Of a DNA stretch of 6,589 nt, positions 4,643 to 6,589 are shown in pieces. Source of the DNA: Deltaproteobacteria bacterium (lineage in GTDB: Bacteria; Desulfobacterota; Dissulfuribacteria; Dissulfuribacterales; UBA3076); NCBI GenBank assembly GCA_021159445.1, contig JAGGRV010000341.1, forward strand, positions 1 to 6,589, given 5' to 3'. The notes below the pieces were generated by a model. It had not been told where the DNA came from. It saw only the letters and a list, made by a program, of their open reading frames with translations, and did no database searches. A program made the translations under genes and the position numbers. The first letter of the stretch is position 1; every line of letters begins with the position of its first letter.

Positions 4643-6589
4643 CCCCTTGCGGAGACCAGCCTGGAGCCATTGCCGCCCTTACTGAAGGGCTTCAAAGGGG
4701 TCTTTGCCTTCAGGCACTCCTTGGAGTCACCGGGTCCGGCAAGACATTTACCATGGCCAACATAATGAACCAAGTGCAGCGGCCTGCCCTGGTAATTGCA
4801 CCGAACAAGACCCTTGCTGCACAGCTATTTGGGGAATTCAAAACCCTTTTTCCGGAAAACGCAGTTGAATATTTTGTAAGCTATTACGATTACTACCAGC
4901 CAGAGGCCTATATACCTCAATCCGACACCTACATTCAGAAGGATTCCTCAATCAATGACTTTATTGACAGGCTCCGCCACTCCGCCACTCATTCACTGCT
5001 TACCAGAAGAGATGTGATAATTGTGGCCAGCGTATCATGTATCTATGGTCTGGGCTCTCCTGAAGAATACCAGCAGATGCAGTTCTACTTGAGGGTTGGC
5101 GATGAGCGTCCCAGAGAAGAGATCCTGGCACGGCTGGTCGCGATGCTGTATGACCGAAACGATGTCGATTTCCATCGGGGGACCTTCAGGGTTCGGGGAG
5201 ACATAGTTGAGATTTTTCCTGCCCATGAGGAAAAACACGCCTTAAGGATTGAGCTCTTTGGAGACGAAATCGAAAATATAAGCATCATTGACCCACTTAA
5301 GGGGCAAACCATTGCTTCTTTGAGAGAAACTATTATATATCCATCGAGCCACTACGTGGCATCTGAAGGCAGACTTGACAGGGCCATTCTGAACATCAAG
5401 GCAGAGCTGGACGAAAGACTCCTGTTCTTTGAATCTCAGAATAGATTAGTTGAGGCCCAGCGCCTTGAACAGAAGACCAACCTGGACCTTGAGATGCTTC
5501 AGGAGCTGGGTTATTGCCATGGAATCGAAAACTACGCAAGACACCTCTCAGGCCGCCCCCCGGGAGAGCCGCCTCCTGCACTTTTAGACTATTTTCCAAA
5601 GGATTTTATAACTTTCATTGACGAAAGCCACATAAGCATTCCCCAGATAAGGGGCATGTACGCAGGGGATCGTTCCAGGAAAAAGACCCTTGTTGAGTTT
5701 GGCTTCAGACTCCCTTCAGCCCTGGACAACCGCCCACTACGGTTTGATGAGTTTGAAAAGGCCGTGGGCCAGATCGTTTGCATCTCTGCCACTCCGGGGC
5801 CATATGAGCTTGAGAAGGCAGGAGGGGCAGTGGCGGAGCAGATCATAAGGCCGACAGGTCTTGCAGATCCGCCGATAGAGGTAAGGCCTGCCGGCACCCA
5901 GGTAGACGATCTTATGGAGGAGATACAAAAAACCGTTGCGAGAAATGAGCGTGTCCTTGTCACTACCCTGACAAAGAGGATGGCAGAGGCCCTCACAGAA
6001 TACTATTCCTCAGTTGGTATTCGCGTTGAATATCTCCATTCGGATATCAAAACCATAGAGAGGAGCAAGTTAATACACGGTCTGAGGCGTGGTGACTATG
6101 ATGTACTGGTTGGGATTAATCTCTTGAGAGAGGGGCTCGATATCCCGGAGGTATCCCTGGTGGCAGTGCTGGATGCGGACAAGGAGGGTTTCCTACGTTC
6201 AGAACGGTCTCTTGTTCAGACAGCAGGGCGGGCCAGCCGGAATACTGATGGCATGGTGCTGCTCTATGCAGACAGGATTACCGGTTCCATGAAGCGGGCA
6301 ATAGAGGAAACCGAACGTAGGCGCCGGATACAGATAGAATACAATAAGATACATAATATTACTCCGGTCACTATAAGAAAGGCAGTTAAAGACGCCCTGT
6401 CTTCCATCTATGAGAAAGAGCAGCACCTGGAAAGGCAGATAGCTGAGGCAACAGTTCCCTATGCAGACTTGTCGGGTATCCAGGATATGGAAGAACGGAT
6501 CAGAATCCTGGAACAGAAGATGAGGGCTGCTGCCAAAGAACACAGGTTTGAGAAAGCCGCTGAACTCAGAGACAAGATTAAAGAACTCA
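4609..6589 (+). CDS. uvrB: Excinuclease ABC subunit UvrB (3' end cut by window)
   Basis: UvrB is the damage-verifying helicase-like ATPase of bacterial nucleotide excision repair. It is loaded by UvrA, then recruits UvrC for incision. The frame is open for 660 codons to the window edge, with probably only a handful missing. Walker A is GVTGSGKT (39-46). The beta-hairpin that clamps DNA carries Y92, Y93, Y95, Y96 and Y101 in YYDYYQPEAYIP. SINDFIDRLRHSAT (114-127) and SVSCIYGLGSPEEY follow. The DEXH box is DESH (338-341), then GMYAGDRSRKKTLVEFGFRLPSALDNRPLRF. INLLREGLDIPEVSLVAVLDADKEGFLRSERS and QTAGRASR (537-544) form the C-terminal helicase motifs. The C-terminal UVR motif, which contacts UvrC, begins near residue 623 and is visible up to the edge. 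The ATG at 4609 fits because the conserved SDFSPCGDQP follows at once, yet no Shine-Dalgarno is evident; a palindromic repeat ends about 8 bases upstream. No LexA-like box was recognised. Confidence 0.97.
   Translation, partial: MNLPFHLHSDFSPCGDQPGAIAALTEGLQRGLCLQALLGVTGSGKTFTMANIMNQVQRPALVIAPNKTLAAQLFGEFKTLFPENAVEYFVSYYDYYQPEAYIPQSDTYIQKDSSINDFIDRLRHSATHSLLTRRDVIIVASVSCIYGLGSPEEYQQMQFYLRVGDERPREEILARLVAMLYDRNDVDFHRGTFRVRGDIVEIFPAHEEKHALRIELFGDEIENISIIDPLKGQTIASLRETIIYPSSHYVASEGRLDRAILNIKAELDERLLFFESQNRLVEAQRLEQKTNLDLEMLQELGYCHGIENYARHLSGRPPGEPPPALLDYFPKDFITFIDESHISIPQIRGMYAGDRSRKKTLVEFGFRLPSALDNRPLRFDEFEKAVGQIVCISATPGPYELEKAGGAVAEQIIRPTGLADPPIEVRPAGTQVDDLMEEIQKTVARNERVLVTTLTKRMAEALTEYYSSVGIRVEYLHSDIKTIERSKLIHGLRRGDYDVLVGINLLREGLDIPEVSLVAVLDADKEGFLRSERSLVQTAGRASRNTDGMVLLYADRITGSMKRAIEETERRRRIQIEYNKIHNITPVTIRKAVKDALSSIYEKEQHLERQIAEATVPYADLSGIQDMEERIRILEQKMRAAAKEHRFEKAAELRDKIKEL

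Noticed and set aside
5035..6543. Minus-strand open frames opposite uvrB
   Set aside because: The plus-strand UvrB frame contains all expected motifs in order over this stretch, so the antisense frames are incidental.

Overview
The window looks like a bacterial chromosome of moderate GC content. It carries two housekeeping genes that are recognisable from sequence alone (glutaminyl-tRNA synthetase and UvrB), a radical SAM enzyme, an HDOD-domain protein, and an intergenic space unusually rich in palindromic repeats. A directly acylating bacterial GlnRS, HDOD proteins and heptad-type intergenic hairpins (GAACATC-like and AATTTGA-like units) together are most reminiscent of Desulfobacterota (former Deltaproteobacteria). 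That assignment is an inference from general familiarity, not from a search.

Layout. Positions 1-162 hold no gene I can support. Positions 163-2927 are a minus-strand two-gene unit: glnS is promoter-proximal, and a SPASM-like radical SAM gene follows it with start and stop codons touching or overlapping. Positions 2928-3377 are the intergenic space between divergent genes. It contains a 247-bp nested palindrome (2972-3218) with long imperfect terminal inverted repeats, followed immediately by a 34-bp near-copy of the first codons of uvrB, then an AT-rich promoter region. Positions 3378-4223 (+) encode a single-domain HDOD protein. Positions 4224-4608 hold a second palindromic element, built from GAACATC-like heptads, whose outer end stops 7 bp before the uvrB start codon. 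Positions 4609-6589 (+) are uvrB, open through the window edge and lacking only its last few codons.

The main observation is that the first 34 bases of uvrB occur twice, at 3217-3250 and 4609-4642, with three transition differences, two of them synonymous. These direct repeats flank the HDOD gene and its hairpin element. The arrangement looks like a cassette inserted at the 5' end of uvrB that left an orphan start fragment beside the upstream sequence while the downstream copy keeps the full gene. No integrase or transposase is visible in the window, so the mechanism is open.

Functionally, the minus-strand unit links tRNA-Gln charging with an unassigned radical SAM reaction, probably through co-transcription only. 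The plus-strand side places a putative signalling protein (HDOD) directly before a nucleotide-excision-repair gene that has no evident ribosome binding site of its own.
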